From Hyperoodon ampullatus (taxonomy: Eukaryota; Chordata; Mammalia; Artiodactyla; Ziphiidae): 64,000 nt of DNA. Under the pieces are notes generated by a model, which searched no databases, was not told the DNA's origin, and saw only the letters and a program-made list of their open reading frames with translations. Below are positions 1 through 12,147 of the stretch, piece by piece. The stretch is taken from assembly GCA_949752795.1 (NCBI GenBank), contig OX457064.1, positions 39,986,368 to 40,050,367 on the forward strand, in the 5' to 3' direction. Numbering within the stretch: position 1 is the first letter of the stretch; every line of letters starts with the position of its first letter. The translations under genes were made by a program, and so were the position numbers.

Positions 1-578
1 TTGTGGGAACTTTGGGACCCATGTAGGTGACTGTGAAACCCCAGTGGAGCCAAAGACCGAGGAGGGGTACTTTGAGAAGGCAGGCCCATGCCCAGGTGGC
101 TGACTCACCAACCATGGTCCTGGATACAGACCCAGAAATAGTCCCAACCCCCTGTGGAATTGGCTATAGCCCCATTCGGCCTTGGTCCTGCCCCCAGGAC
201 CATCCTCCAAGGGACCCAGCAGGATTCACGCCCATAGGTGCCTTGGGTAACAAACCTGCTGACATTGGTCCTGGGTGTGGTCCTGTGCCTGACTCCAGCC
301 CGTCTTGGCTGAGATCTGGAGGCAATTCTGCCCACCCAGGGACCAGGCAGGAGACACACCACCTGTTTCCCCCACCTACCCCTCCTGAGGCAGGCCTGCC
401 AAGCTCAGCCTGACAGCAGATCTGGAAATGGCTATGTAACTCAGCCTCAGCCCCTCTCAGCTATGGTCTGACAGCAGTCCTTCCTGCTCAGACACTTGGT
501 GGGAGAAACTTCTGTCCTGGCCCCTGGAGGCAGGCCCACAGACCTCCATCCAATTGCAGAGCCTAAAGTAGCCCTGTG
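1..578. other. GC-rich block of unknown origin abutting an L1
   Basis: This stretch is clearly richer in G and C than its surroundings and is full of CCC, CAGG and CTG runs; the heptamer GGTCCTG recurs about five times, the last at the junction with L1 sequence near 579. A 128-codon open frame at 27-413 exists, but it has proline-rich, low-complexity composition and no domain I recognise, so I do not call it a gene. It could be part of a satellite, an LTR or a gene-derived fragment. The left end is cut by the window edge. Confidence 0.4.
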
Positions 579-1516
579 GTCCTGGCATAAAAACAAACAC
601 ATAGACCGGTGGAAGAGAATAGAGAGCCCAGAAATAAACCCATGCATATATGGTCAACTAATCTTTGACAAGGGTGCCAAGAATACACAATGGGGAAAGG
701 ATAGTCTCTTCAATAAATTGTGTTTGGAAAACTCAATATCCACATGCAAAAGAATGAAACTGGACTTTTATCTTATACCATACACAAAAATTGAATGTGA
801 AATGTATTAAAAACTTAAAAGTAAGACCTGAAACTGTAAAACTCTTACAAGAAAATGTAGAGGAAAGCTTTCAACATTGGTCTTGGCAATGATTTTTTTG
901 GATAGTACACCAAAAGCATGGGCAACAAATGCAAAAATAAGCAAGTAGGACTACATCAAACTAAAAAGATCTGTATAGCAAAGGAAACAATAAACAAAAT
1001 GGAAAGACAACATATGGAATAGGAGAAAATATCTTCATTCCATGTATCTGATGAGGGGTTAATATCCAAAATATATAAAGAATTCATATAACTCAAAAAA
1101 ACCAAATAACATGATTTAAAAATGGGCAAAGGATAAAAAGGAACAAAATTGGGTCATTTATAGAGATGTGGATGGAACTAGGGACTGTCATACAGAGTGA
1201 AGTAAGTCAGGAAGAGAAAAACAAATATCGTACATTAACGCATATTTGTGGAATCTAGAAAAATGGTATAGATGAAATGGTTTGTAAGATAGAAATAGAG
1301 ACACAGATGTAGAGAACAAACTTATGGACACCAAGGGGGGAAGGGGGGGTGGAATGAGTTGGCAGATTGGGACTAACATATATACACTAATATGTATAAA
1401 GTAGATAAATAATGAGAACCTGCTGTATAGCACAGGGAACTCTGCTTCACTTTGCTGTACCATAGAAACTAACACAGCATTGTAAAACAACTATACCCCA
1501 ATTAAAAAAAAAAAAA
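579..1516 (+). mobile_element. L1 3' fragment with internal deletion
   Basis: From about 579 the plus strand encodes the C-terminal part of L1 ORF2, recognisable from the segment [17 protein letters not shown] that is also present at 14760-14830 and 47240-47310. The copy jumps near 1145 from the middle of the ORF2 tail directly to the very end of ORF2, so several hundred bases are missing compared with the other copies. It continues through the 3' UTR to an A tail at about 1504-1516. The frame is broken by several stops. It is a dead, 5'-truncated insertion, and its 5' side is joined to an unrelated GC-rich block. Confidence 0.85.
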
Positions 1517-1599
1517 GAAAATCACTGAGAGAAGACAGCAGGTATCATTAGCAAATGTTACAATAGCTCCCCTAATTTGGTGAATAAAACATATTAAAT

Positions 1600-2425
1600 A
1601 TCTAGAAAAAAAATGGGCAAAGGGCCTGGGACCTAAATAGACATTTTTCCAAAGAAGACATACAAATGACCAACAGGCACATGAAAAGGTGCTGAACATC
1701 ACTAATCGAGAGGGAATTGCAAACCAAAACCAAAATGAGCTATCACTTAATGCCTGTTAGAATGGCTGTTATCAAAAAGATTAGAGATAACCAGTGTTGG
1801 GGAGGGTATAGAGAAAAGGGAACTTTTTTTAACACTGTTGGTGGGAATGTAAATTGGTGCAGCCATTATGGAAAACAGTACGGAAGTTCCTAAAAAAACA
1901 AAAAATAGAAATACCACATGAACCAACAACAATCTCACATCTGAGCATATATCTAAAAGAAATGAAATTAGTATCTCCAAAAGATATCTACCCTCTCACG
2001 TTCATTGCAGCATGATTTACAATAGTCATGATATGGCAATAACATATGAGTCCATCAAGAGATAAATGCATAAAGAAAATGTGGCGTGTGTGTATATATA
2101 TATACATACACACACACACACAATAGGATATTATTCAGCCATAAAACAGAAGGACATCCTGCCATCTGCGACAACATGGACATTATGCTAAGTGAAATAA
2201 GGCAGATAGAAATATAAATACTGCATAAGCTCACTTATATATGGAATCTAAAAAAGTTGAACTCATAAAACCAGAGAGTGGAAAGGTGGTTGCCAGGTGC
2301 TGGGGAGGAAGTGAGGAGAGTTGGTAAGAGGGTACAAATATCCATTAATGAGATGAATAAATCAACATGATGAGTATAGTTAATAATACTGTATTACATA
2401 CTTGAAATTTATTGATAGTAGATCT
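1600..2425 (+). mobile_element. older L1 3' fragment
   Basis: The plus strand carries a second, more diverged ORF2 end (matching 15300-15800 of the larger copy) followed by a 3' UTR with the usual purine-rich stretch. Many stops and indels show age. A short TA/CA microsatellite lies inside it at about 2092-2123. I see no clear target-site duplication. The boundaries are approximate. Confidence 0.7.
2092..2123. repeat. (TA)n(CA)n microsatellite
   Basis: An alternating TGTGTATATATATATACA and CACACACA tract, imperfect, lying inside the older L1 fragment. Confidence 0.9.
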
Positions 2426-2507
2426 TACATATTCTCACCACACACACATATGCTCACACTTGGTGCAAATATCACTTCTGATCTGAGATATTTAAGAGCC
2501 AGTGTGC

Positions 2508-2826
2508 CTCAAACGCACCTATCTACAAAACAGAAACAGACTCAGACATAGAGAACAGACTTGTGGTTGCCACGTGGGGGGGGGGAGGAAGAGGAATGGA
2601 CTGGGAGTTTGGGGTTGGTAGATGCAAACCATTATATTTAGAATGGATAAACAACAAGGTCCTAATGTATAGCACAAGGAACTATACTGAATATCCTGTG
2701 ATAAACCATAATGGAAAAGAATATAAAAAAATAATGTGTATATGTGTATAAACAAATGAGTCACTTTGCTGCACAGCAGAGATTGACACAACATTATAAA
2801 TCAACTATACTTCAATTAAAAAAAAA
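2508..2826 (+). mobile_element. short L1 3' end with target-site duplication
   Basis: This is a 5'-truncated L1 3' UTR. It has the conserved end motif (AACTATACTTCAATT then an A tail at about 2818-2828). It is bounded by a 14-bp direct repeat, AAGAGCCAGTGTGC at 2494-2507 and AAGAGCCAATGTGC at 2827-2840, with one mismatch. This is the expected signature of target-primed reverse transcription. A run of about ten G lies at 2575-2584. Confidence 0.85.
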
Positions 2827-2840
2827 AAGAGCCAATGTGC

Positions 2841-3295
2841 ATCTTCCATCTCTTTCTGGCAGCAAATTTGGAGGCCATGTTTTGGCCTATATTCTTGAGT
2901 CACCATTTGGTGGAGCTTTGCTTTAGAGAACTTCTTGCCCTCTTTAGACTTTTATGATTGATAAAGCTTTATTATGTGAAGTCACTGATACATCAAGGTG
3001 TTTTGTTTTGTTTTTTCAATTATTGCAACATAGCCTAGCTATACTGACTGATAAGAGCCCTTTATATTTATAATTACAAAAATAAAGCATTTATATATTA
3101 ATCTTATTCCCTTCCCACTAGGTTTGAAGAAGAATGAGTGGGAGTTGTCTTTATATACCCTTCAATGCCTAGGCATAATCAATGCCTTATATATACAGAA
3201 CTGAGGCTGAATACTCAAATGAATTAATAAAAAAAGGAATTGAGGCTATTAATTTCATATATATGTGTGTGTATGTATATGTGTATGTATGTGTG

Positions 3296-3327
<32 letters not shown>

Positions 3328-5965
3328 GTTGTTTTGTTTTAAAGTAGCAGAAGTATTCCCACAATCCAGGTAGACTAGCTCTCTTTCAAATATCAGAAAT
3401 GATAGTTCATATAGCAAAGTCTGTTGCTATGTAAAAATAACCTCACAAAACCTCATGGTTTTAAGATAGAACCAATACCCAGACCCTTAGAAATATACTG
3501 CCAATTCAAAATAGTTGAGTTAGAAAGTCCTATGAGAAATTGACCAGATTTTTTTTTCAGATATTATACTATTTTCTTGGCCTCTGATCTTGGGGAAGTG
3601 TTGGCACATGGCTCCAGTTCCTGCTCTTCATATTTGCTTCCTGAATGGAGAAACCCTGGGCACTGTTTTCCTTTGTTGAGGTGGCCAATTATGTTGCAGG
3701 GTGGTGTTCATGGAACAGAACACTTTTATAGCTACTTGCTTCAATCTGGCCTGTTCTGCAAACCTTTGTTCCACTTGTGGTCAGTGAACCCAAACTCTGG
3801 AGAGGTTAGTTTCCCACCCAAACGGCCCACCAGGCTGGGAGCTTGAATTGAGCATTGGTTTTTCCCTGTCAATTTCATCTTTTTCCATTTGCTTTTACCC
3901 ACCCCTGGTTCTCATTGAGTTGAACCTAACATGGTTTTCACTTAGTTAACTGTTATGTTGTTCTAGGTATTGATATCATTGTCAGCACAGTTGTGTGAAC
4001 AACTTATGTTGGTTATTCTGGGCTTCCTCTGCTAGTAGGAAGACTACGTCTATAATAGCAATCAAATGCTTTGGAGGAAAAGCATTCATCACATATTTTT
4101 TACTAGCCAATTCAATTGAAGAGAATTTCAAATTCCTATTTAAAATATTTACTATTCCTGAATTTTAAAAATTAGAACATGAATAAAAAGTATAAAAGGA
4201 AAATAAATTTAACCCATAACCCCATTACCCAGAAATAAACAGTTAAATTTTGATATATTTTTCAGTCTTTTATTTTTTAGCATTTATTAATTATATATAT
4301 ATACCTAAACACATATGCGCATATACCCAAACTTCTTCAAAATTGAAATTGCAACTCATAATTTTTAATTTAATGTCATATTACAAAAATTTTCAAAGTC
4401 TTCAATTACTGTTACATGATATGATTTCTAATGACTAAAACAATCTTAGTCCCTCTACATGCAAACCATCCACTTTTTGATGCACATATGGAATTTTTCT
4501 CACTTTTTGCTATTATGAATACTTTCAGATTGACTGTCCTTATATATCTATTTGTACATGTATAATTATTTACATAAGATCACTTCCTAGAACTGGGTTT
4601 TCTGGGCAAAAATGCATATAAACTTTTATGTCTCTTGGTTTACTACTCAAGCTTTCTTTTCTACAAGGTTTTGGCAAAGTACATCATACCTTTTATAGCA
4701 TGGATAATTATTGTTTTTAACCTTCATTAGACAGATTAAAATTAGATGTCATTGTAGATATAATTTGCCATTTTTAAAATAATATAGTCTTTGTATACTT
4801 ATGTCTGACATTCAGTACCTCCCTGTGATTATGATATTCTTTTTTCCTTCTCTTTTCACAATTTTCTTTTCCTCCAAATTGTTTTCTTTTTCTGTATGTT
4901 TTGAGCGCCTGTCTTTCATATTAGAGGCTTTCCTAAAATGCTTGGTAATCCTTGGTTCTTTACTATATTCAAGACTGAAGGACCTGAAAAGCTGATTATA
5001 AGCTCTGTGCCTGTGATGGGACCTGTTGCTCTTGAGACTGACAGTAAGATGATTTGACTTGGCCACGTGTTGTGGCTCTCTCCATGTCAGTGTCTTTAGT
5101 CCTCTTCTTTGGGGGTGATTGTATTTCCCACTGAACAACTCAATAAAGTCCTGTCCAGAAGTTAAGTCAAGTCTTGGCTGTAACACTGGTAAAAAGGCAA
5201 AGGGACTTGAGGAGGGAGTCTCATTATGCAGTTGGCAGGTGTACCCTTGATCTCCCCGGGTTTTTTTGTTTGTTTTTTGTCACAGCACACCTCCCCTCAA
5301 CTTTTCCTTGTGTCCCTCAGTCGAGATATCCCCTCTGTCAAGTTTCCAGGGAGCTTTAGACAATGAAGAGGGTGGGGGAGGGGCAGTTGGGGGAGAGAGT
5401 GGGAGAGGAGATCTAGACAGACAACTGCTTCTCAAATAGCTTTCATCCACCATCCCTTTCCTCACCCATCACCCCCACTAACTGAGGTACACATGGACAA
5501 CAATTCCTGAGTTTTTTGAAGATTCTGTGGTGCAAATCAGGCCAAGGCCACTCATTCATCTGTTTCCCAGGCTTCAAAGTTCTGTAGCTACTGTCTCTAC
5601 TCCTACTTTATCCTTGTGGGTTTACGTCTTTTAAAATAATCCCTTTAGTGATATTACAATGGGGTTTCAAGATTCAGTGCTATTGGACGGCCCAAAGATA
5701 ACTGTGAAGTTAGGCATTTCTCTTATAACAGCATATAATAAATTACTTTTTATAATGTAAATGGAGAGTTTTATAATTTAAGGTGTTTAACTCATTAACC
5801 TCCATGATCGTAAGCAATATGACTAGACCTACTTTGGTAATTGTTTTGTGTATCCTATTTATACTACCTTCCTATTTCTTCTCTTTTCTCCTTTGCTTTC
5901 TTTTTCTTTCATTAAAAAAAATCTATTTATGGTTTCTAGACAATTATTTTACCCTATATATTATT
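2841..5965. other. AT-rich unique sequence, no gene recognised
   Basis: I see no exon-like open frame with convincing splice sites and no young repeat here. The stretch 4180-4740 (an AT-rich sequence with long pyrimidine runs) reads like a very old interspersed repeat, but I cannot assign its family. The longest open frames (for example 124 codons antisense at 4812-5186) are lysine- and arginine-rich translations of pyrimidine-rich DNA and look accidental. Confidence 0.6.
3257..3328. repeat. (TG)n/(TA)n compound microsatellite
   Basis: About 70 bases of alternating purine and pyrimidine, with TGTG and TATG units changing into a pure TA run at the 3' end. It is likely length-polymorphic. Confidence 0.95.
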
Positions 5966-5975
5966 AAAAAAATCA

Positions 5976-6171
5976 GGGCTTCCCTGGTGGTGCTGTGGTT
6001 GAGAGTCCGCCTGCTGATGCAGGGGGCGCAGGTTCATGCCCCGGTCCAGGAGGGTGCCATGGAGCGGCTGGGCCCGTGAGCCGTGGTCGCTGGACCTGCG
6101 CGTCCGGAGCCTGTGCTCCGCAACGGGAGAGGTCAAAACAGTGAGCGGCCCGCGTACCGCAAAAAAACAAC
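5976..6171 (+). mobile_element. CHR SINE, short type
   Basis: A tRNA-derived SINE starting GGGCTTCCCTGGTGG, with Pol III A-box-like (TGGTGGTGCTGTGG) and B-box-like (GGTTCATGCCC) segments, ending in CGCGTACCGC and an A-rich tail. It is flanked by a 10-bp duplication, seven A followed by TCA, at 5966-5975 and 6172-6181. It is somewhat diverged from the other short copies (GCTGTGG in place of GCAGTGG), so it is not among the youngest here. Confidence 0.93.
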
Positions 6172-6254
6172 AAAAAAATCAAATGTCAACAAATCTTTTG
6201 ATCTGTTTTTTGGTAATCTTTAAAAAACAGAATGATTTTAATCTTACTTCCCCA

Positions 6255-7045
6255 ATGTAAGTTGGTACAGCCACTATGGAGGTTTCTCAGAAAACCAAAA
6301 ATAAAATTACCATATGATCCAGCAATCCCACTCCTGGGCATATATCCCGTCAAAACTCTAATCCAAAAAGATACATGCACCCCTGTGTTCATAGCAGCAC
6401 TAATTACAATAGCCAAGACATGGAAACAAACTTAATGTCCATTAACAGAGGAATAAAGAAGATGTGGTACATATATATAATGGAATCATAGCAGCACTAA
6501 TTACAATAGCCAAGACATGGAAACAAACTTAATGTCCATTAACAGAGGAATAAAGAAGATGTGGTACATATATATAATGGAATACTAGTCAGCCATAAAA
6601 AAGAACAAAATAATGCCATTTGCAGCAACATGGATGCAACTAGAGATTATCATACTAAGTGAAGTAGGTCAGAAAGAGAAAGACAAATACCATATGATAT
6701 CACTTATATGTGGAATCTAAAATATGACACAAATGAACTTACCTACAAAACAGAAACAGACCCATGAACATAAATAACAGACTGTGGTTGCCAAGGGGGA
6801 GGGGTTTGAAGGCACGTAGTGGGAGGCTAAAGGTAGCAGATATAACCTATTATATATGGAATGGATAAACAACAAGGTCCTACTGTATAGCATGGAGAAC
6901 TATATTCAGTATCCTATGATAAACCATAATGGAAAAGAATATGAAAAAAAGGAGGTACATATATGTATGACTGAATCACTTTGCTGTATAGCAGAAATTA
7001 ACACAAAATTGTAAATCAACTATACTTCAATAAAAAAAATAAATG
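6255..7045 (+). mobile_element. L1 3' fragment with target-site duplication
   Basis: A 5'-truncated L1 covering the last part of ORF2 and the 3' UTR, ending in AACTATACTTCAAT and an A tail. It is bounded by a perfect 14-bp direct repeat, ATCTTACTTCCCCA, at 6241-6254 and 7046-7059. It contains a perfect internal tandem duplication described separately. The ORF2 part has stops and is inactive. Confidence 0.9.
6389..6582 (+). repeat. perfect 97-bp tandem duplication
   Basis: Bases 6389-6485 and 6486-6582 read identically, starting TCATAGCAGCACTAATTAC and ending ATATATAATGGAA. The other L1 copies in the window have one copy of this segment, so it is a duplication inside this insertion. Absence of any difference between the two units implies a recent event or a sequence assembly artefact. 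Confidence 0.95.
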
Positions 7046-7059
7046 ATCTTACTTCCCCA

Positions 7060-9470
7060 TCTTCGAAGGTACAATTTGTAAATGTGTATAGGCGACATGA
7101 TGAAAGTTATCTTTGATTTATCATTCTTGTGTCAAATTCTTTTTTTTTTTGAGAACCTTTTTACCTTTTTAACATTTAGTTGTACTATCATTTTTAGAAA
7201 CATTATTTAAACTTAATTTTAATTGTGCTTCAAGCTTTCATGTGATTTCTTATTACATAATTTCTTACTAATCTAATTTCTCACTACTCTAATTTCTCAT
7301 TACTCTAATTCCTGAGTTTTTCTTTTGATTCATTTCTATATCAACTAATAGTCCTTCAAGCACCTTCTTCAGGAATGCTGTTAGATTTTCTGAATTTTGC
7401 AATTATGACACTATTTCTTTGGTGGGTCTACACAATGTTTTAGCTCAGTACAGAATTTAAGGCTAGCAATATTCACTGGAAAACTCTTGACATTGTTTCC
7501 TTTTAGTATTCAGTTATTGTAAATAGCACTTAGTACACAAGTTCTGGTTTGTAAAAATAGAACTTTATTATCCATAATTCCTTTTGAATTCTGAATCTCA
7601 ATCCCCATTCCTTAGGACAAGTAGAAATCTTAGTCCTTTTTGAAATATTCATCTTAGACTTGTTCCATATTTCCATTTACTTAAACACTGTATTTGGGGT
7701 GGGGGAGGGGTAGAAGGCTTGTTGCATAGTTCCATATACTTAAACATTGTATCTGGGAGGGGGAGAGGGATGAAAGGGGGAGATGACAAATGTCTTGATT
7801 TATCTGAGGCTGAGGGGATTCTGTGCTAAAACTGGGGAAGTCCTAGGTAACCTGGGACATGTGAGTCATCCTAGATGTAGACTCTAGTCTTTGGTTCCTA
7901 TGGTTTGCTTTTGTGATGACTGCTGTAGAGGGCTGACAGGCTCTTTGAATTCAGCTACTCCTTGCTGCTTCCTGCACATGCGGACCCTTTTGCTACCTAC
8001 CTATCTATCTACCTATCTATCTATCTATCCATCCATCCATCCATCCATTCAACAGCCTGTCAGCTCCACAGAGAAACTGCTGAAGAACAAGATGTGGTGT
8101 CCCCTGTCTGTGAACCTATCACTTTCTCTGTTTCTTCGTATTCACAGCCTAGTCAATCCTCCTTCTGTGTTCAGAAATTTATGCTCATGAAACCCAGAAA
8201 GATTTGGCTTCATAATAAAATCCTCTAGGTTCTCCTAAGAGCTTAAACACTGAGAAAAATGTCTACAAAGACTTGTGGCTCATTCCTCTTTTCTGCCATG
8301 CATCTATCCTGAAATGATTACATATAGAGCTGCTTACCAGCCTGACAGGGAAAGGAGAAAAGAAGTTAAAATCTCAAAAAGGCATCCAGCTCCAAAGCTC
8401 TGGAGACAATGATTCCCTACCAAATTGTATCCCCTACAAGAAACCTATTTATCCTCAAAATATTGGGATTTCTTTAAATTTTTACACATAATTTTAACAG
8501 AATATTTGAAGCCCTTTTGAGTTGCAGATTTAGATTTCTTGTCAACCCAGCAAAAATTTCAATTATCAACCCAAAGATAGTTAATTAATCAGCTTACTAG
8601 GCTGATTTAGCTTATGCTCCAAAGCACAACAAGCCCATATAAGTGTGATCCCTGTTCTTTAGGATCCTTTGGTCTTAATAAATTATTTTATTCATTTGAA
8701 TGCAAAGTGATGCTTTTTGCTCTTTCCAAACCATGTATACAATGAATATAAAAAATAAAATCAAAGTAATTTTTCTGTAACTGATAGTCATATACTCTTC
8801 TCTGCATGTTGTACAACCTTCCTGTACATATATATAATAACTCCAGACTATTCTCTACCTCAAGAAAAAGTCGAGGGAATAAGTAACCTGAAGTTGGTGT
8901 GCATAAGATTTAAAGACATAGACTTTTTTTCTTTCAACTTTCTTTAACAATAGAAAATCAGTCTCCTCCAAGTAGTGCCTGGAAAGTTTCCCTAGGCTGT
9001 ATGCTTTTCCTCACAGATCTGCCTGTATGACTCCACTAGTGCCCACCAGGGGAAACAGCCCTGGTAAGAAAGAATAACAAATATTCCTTGGCATAGTTGA
9101 GGCTGCCAGTCATGTAATGTTGCTTTTCCTCTTTATTACTTCATTTGGGAGGGTTGACAAGTATTGTTCAGATGAGGGATAGAATGTGAAAGTTTGCTAT
9201 AGAAGACTATTTATGTTGCTTCTGAGTCTAATAACCCGAATCCTCACCATTCTCACAGAATTAATTGATCTCTGCCCCCAAGTACCAGGAATATTGTGAC
9301 CAGTAAGAGTACTGACTTTTGACCACGAACATTCAATGCAGCTGTCAGCCCATGCAGTTTTCTGACAATATCTAACCTAATCATGCGTGTGCCGTGACTT
9401 TACTTCTATTATTTTCAGTTTTGCAACTACATTCAATGTATATTTGTATCCGAGTTTACATCCATCAATG
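7060..9470. other. unique sequence, no gene recognised
   Basis: AT-rich unique DNA. The only clear structure is a tetranucleotide repeat near 8 kb. Two overlapping open frames at 7891-8228 run through that repeat and have no recognisable domain. Two similar G-rich tracts at about 7695-7715 and 7755-7785 sit in a locally repeated sequence (TTCCAT...ACTTAAACA.TGTAT) about 60 bp apart, suggesting a small old tandem duplication. Confidence 0.6.
7996..8049 (+). repeat. (CTAT)n(CCAT)n tetranucleotide microsatellite
   Basis: Tetramers CTAC and CTAT switch to CCAT units, about 13 repeats in total. This is a classic mammalian STR and is probably polymorphic. Confidence 0.95.
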
Positions 9471-9485
9471 CCTGCTAAGTATTTT

Positions 9486-9705
9486 ATTTTTATTTTTTTA
9501 TTTTATTTTTTTTGCAGTACACGGGCCTCTCACTGTTGTGGCCTCTCCTGTTGCGGAGCACAGGCTCCGGACGTGCAGGCCCAGTGGCCATGGCTCACGG
9601 GCCCAGCCGCTCTGCGGCATGTGGGATCTTCCTGGACCAGGGCACGAACCCGTGTCCCCTGCATCGGCAGGCAGACTCTCAACAACTGCGCCACCAGGGA
9701 AGCCC
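9486..9705 (-). mobile_element. CHR SINE, short type, antisense
   Basis: The reverse complement starts GGGGCTTCCCTGGTGGCGCA, has the B-box-like GGTTCGTGCCC and ends in a long A tail (T-rich at 9486-9513 on the plus strand). It is flanked by a perfect 15-bp duplication, CCTGCTAAGTATTTT, at 9471-9485 and 9706-9720. Confidence 0.96.
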
Positions 9706-9720
9706 CCTGCTAAGTATTTT

Positions 9721-11080
9721 TAATTTCTGATCATTCTGTGGGTTTCATGTTGGTATTATAGTATTCTGCAAATAACAATGGAAGATATGCATCTATAAAT
9801 TAATTAGCACACCTTGTTATTTTGCAATTGACCTGTATTTGCCTCTTCATTCCCCACCCCCCCCTTTTTGGCTTTGATTGGATCCATTAGCCTTTATCTA
9901 TATTTATCTTAACAGATTTATGCACAGTTAATCAAATAAATTCAGCAATAAACCCAAGACAATTGTTAAAATGATTAAATAAACGTTGTCAGGCATGTTG
10001 CAGCTGTCTAGTCATTATACTCTATGCCTGAAGGTATTTATAAATGAATGCCTGCATCACAGCTAGTCAGTGGTCAGTGGCTCTTCTGGGAGAAACATAT
10101 TGAAGAAAAGCCTGTTTCATTTCATTTGTTTTTACTGGAGATTTTTTTTTTTTTTTACCATGGCTTCTATTTGGTAGCCCCTTTTTGAATCCACGATTAC
10201 AATGTTAATACTAAACTGATCATTAAAAACATTTGGACACAGATACAGCTCACATCACTAAGCTTCTACAGTATAACAATTCTCTGTAAGAGACCTACAA
10301 TAGGACTGATGTTATTCTTTTTACTATTGGGAAAACAGACCCAGTGCGGTTAAATAAATTGTCTAAAATAATTTAACAATTAAGAGTCAAATATTCTGAC
10401 TCAAGTTTCATTGTCCTTTCACTGTACTATTGGCTCCCAGATTATTTTGATAATAATACATTAGGTATACGCAGTCCACTTAAACTTTCCATTTATACTT
10501 TCTTATTGGTGGAGGAAGAGCAATTATAATAAAAATAAAATGTCATAGCCTAAGCAAAATTTGTTCAGGGTGGTTTAAAAGCAGAATTTACTAGAAAGCA
10601 AGAAAAGCAACTGAAAAATACTGAATATGTCCAACTCAAGACTAAAACAAATGATGCCTCCTTGGATACTGAAAAATTTCCAACCAATGTATATGAGTAC
10701 CACTCAACAGCAGGTTTGCAACACTGGTGAATGTGGTCTGGGAGCCAGACTTCATTGTAGAAAAACCCCACAGTAAATAGGTGGAACGCATTAATTTTTA
10801 TTTATAAATATTACATTTAGTATAAGGCACAATAATTCACTTTAAAATGTTATTCTAAGTTATACATAAATATATACTTGTGAAGAGTTGACCATCATTT
10901 GGTCATAAGAACATAAGAAAAAACTTGCATTTCAGGTAAACTTTCATCCATTGGGTAAAATCTTTCTGCCCAAAAGGAGATAATAGCCCACACCACGAAA
11001 GATCACTGAAGTGTGGTTTTTACAAAATTTTAAAATTATGTTGCTTGCAAGAAAAATATCTAGCCAACCTTATGCCAAGT
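9721..11080. other. unique sequence with a MIR-like fragment
   Basis: No gene is recognised. Around 10330-10440 the order of words (gaaaacagacccagtg, then a run ending in TTCACTGTACTAT) resembles the 3' half of a MIR SINE in plus orientation, heavily decayed. A T run lies at 10142-10156. Confidence 0.45.
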
Positions 11081-11178
11081 CAAAACTTATGTTATGGGGG
11101 GGCAGACAGCAGAAGCAAGAAGAACTGCAATCCTGCAGCCTGTGGAACGAAAACCACATTCACAGAAAGACAGACAAA

Positions 11179-12089
11179 ACGAAAAGGCAGAGGACTATGT
11201 ACCAGATGAAGGAACAAGATAAAACCCCAGAAAAACAACTAAATGAAGTGGAGATAGGCAACCTTCCAGAAAAAGAATTCAGAATAATGATAGTAAAGAT
11301 GATCCAGGACCTCGGGAAAAGAATGGAGGCAAAGATCAAGAAGATGCAAGAAATGTTTAACAAAGACATAGAAGAATTAAAGAACAAACACCTAGAAGAA
11401 GTAAAGAACAAACAGAGATGAACAATACAATAACTAAAATGAAAGATACACTAGAAGGAATCAATAGCAGAATAACTGAGGCAGAAGAATGGATAAGTGA
11501 CCTGGAAGACAGAATGGTGGAGTTCACTGCCACAGAACAGAATAACGAAAAAAGAATGAAAAGAAATGAAGAGACCTCTGGGACAACACTGAACACACAA
11601 ACATTCGTATTATAGGGGTCCCAGAAGGAGAAGAGAGAGAGAACCCAAGAAAATATTTGAAGAGATTATAGTGGAAAACTTCCCTAATATTGGATAGGAA
11701 CTAGCCACCCAAGTCCAGGAAATGGAGACAGTCCCAGGCAGGATAAGCCCAAGGAGAAACACACTGAGACACATAGTAATCAAATTGACAAAAATTAAAG
11801 ACAAAGAAAAATTATTCAAAGCAGCAAGGGAAAAATGACAAATAACATACAAGGGAACTCCTATAAAGTTAACAGCTGCTTTCTCAGCAGAACTCCACAG
11901 GGCAGAAGGGAGTGGCACAATATATTTAAAGTGATGAAAGGGAAGAACCTATAACCAAGATTACTCTATTTGGCAAGGATCTCATTCAAATTCCACGGAG
12001 AACTCAAAAGCTTTACAGACAAGCAAAATCTAAGGGAATTCAGCACCAAAAAACCAGCTCTACAACAAATGCTAAAGGAAATTCTCTAG
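11179..12089 (+). pseudogene. L1-A ORF1 remnant (ORF1p, RNA-binding chaperone)
   Basis: ORF1p is the trimeric RNA-binding protein that coats L1 RNA in the cytoplasm. By alignment to the L1-B copy the start codon position is 11179, where this copy has ACG, not ATG. The frame then runs to a stop at 11419-11421, continues in another frame to about 11615 and again breaks. The N-terminal part is lysine- and glutamate-rich with heptad-like spacing (about residues 35-80), as expected for the coiled coil. The RRM and C-terminal parts are recognisable up to the stop at 12087-12089. A start-codon loss plus frameshifts make it a pseudogene. Confidence 0.8.
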
Positions 12090-12147
12090 GCAGGAAACAA
12101 AAGAGAAGGAAAAGATCTACAATAACAAACCCAAAACTATTAAGAAA

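Noticed and set aside
27..413. 128-codon open frame at the left edge
   Set aside because: Proline-rich low-complexity translation of GC-rich DNA, no domain, no splice or start context, and an antisense frame of 85 codons overlaps it.
4812..5186. 124-codon open frame on the minus strand
   Set aside because: Its lysine-rich end arises from pyrimidine runs on the plus strand. No recognisable domain and no supporting signals.
7996..8049. regularly spaced repeats that could suggest a CRISPR-like array
   Set aside because: The unit is four bases with no spacers; it is a microsatellite. The genome is mammalian.
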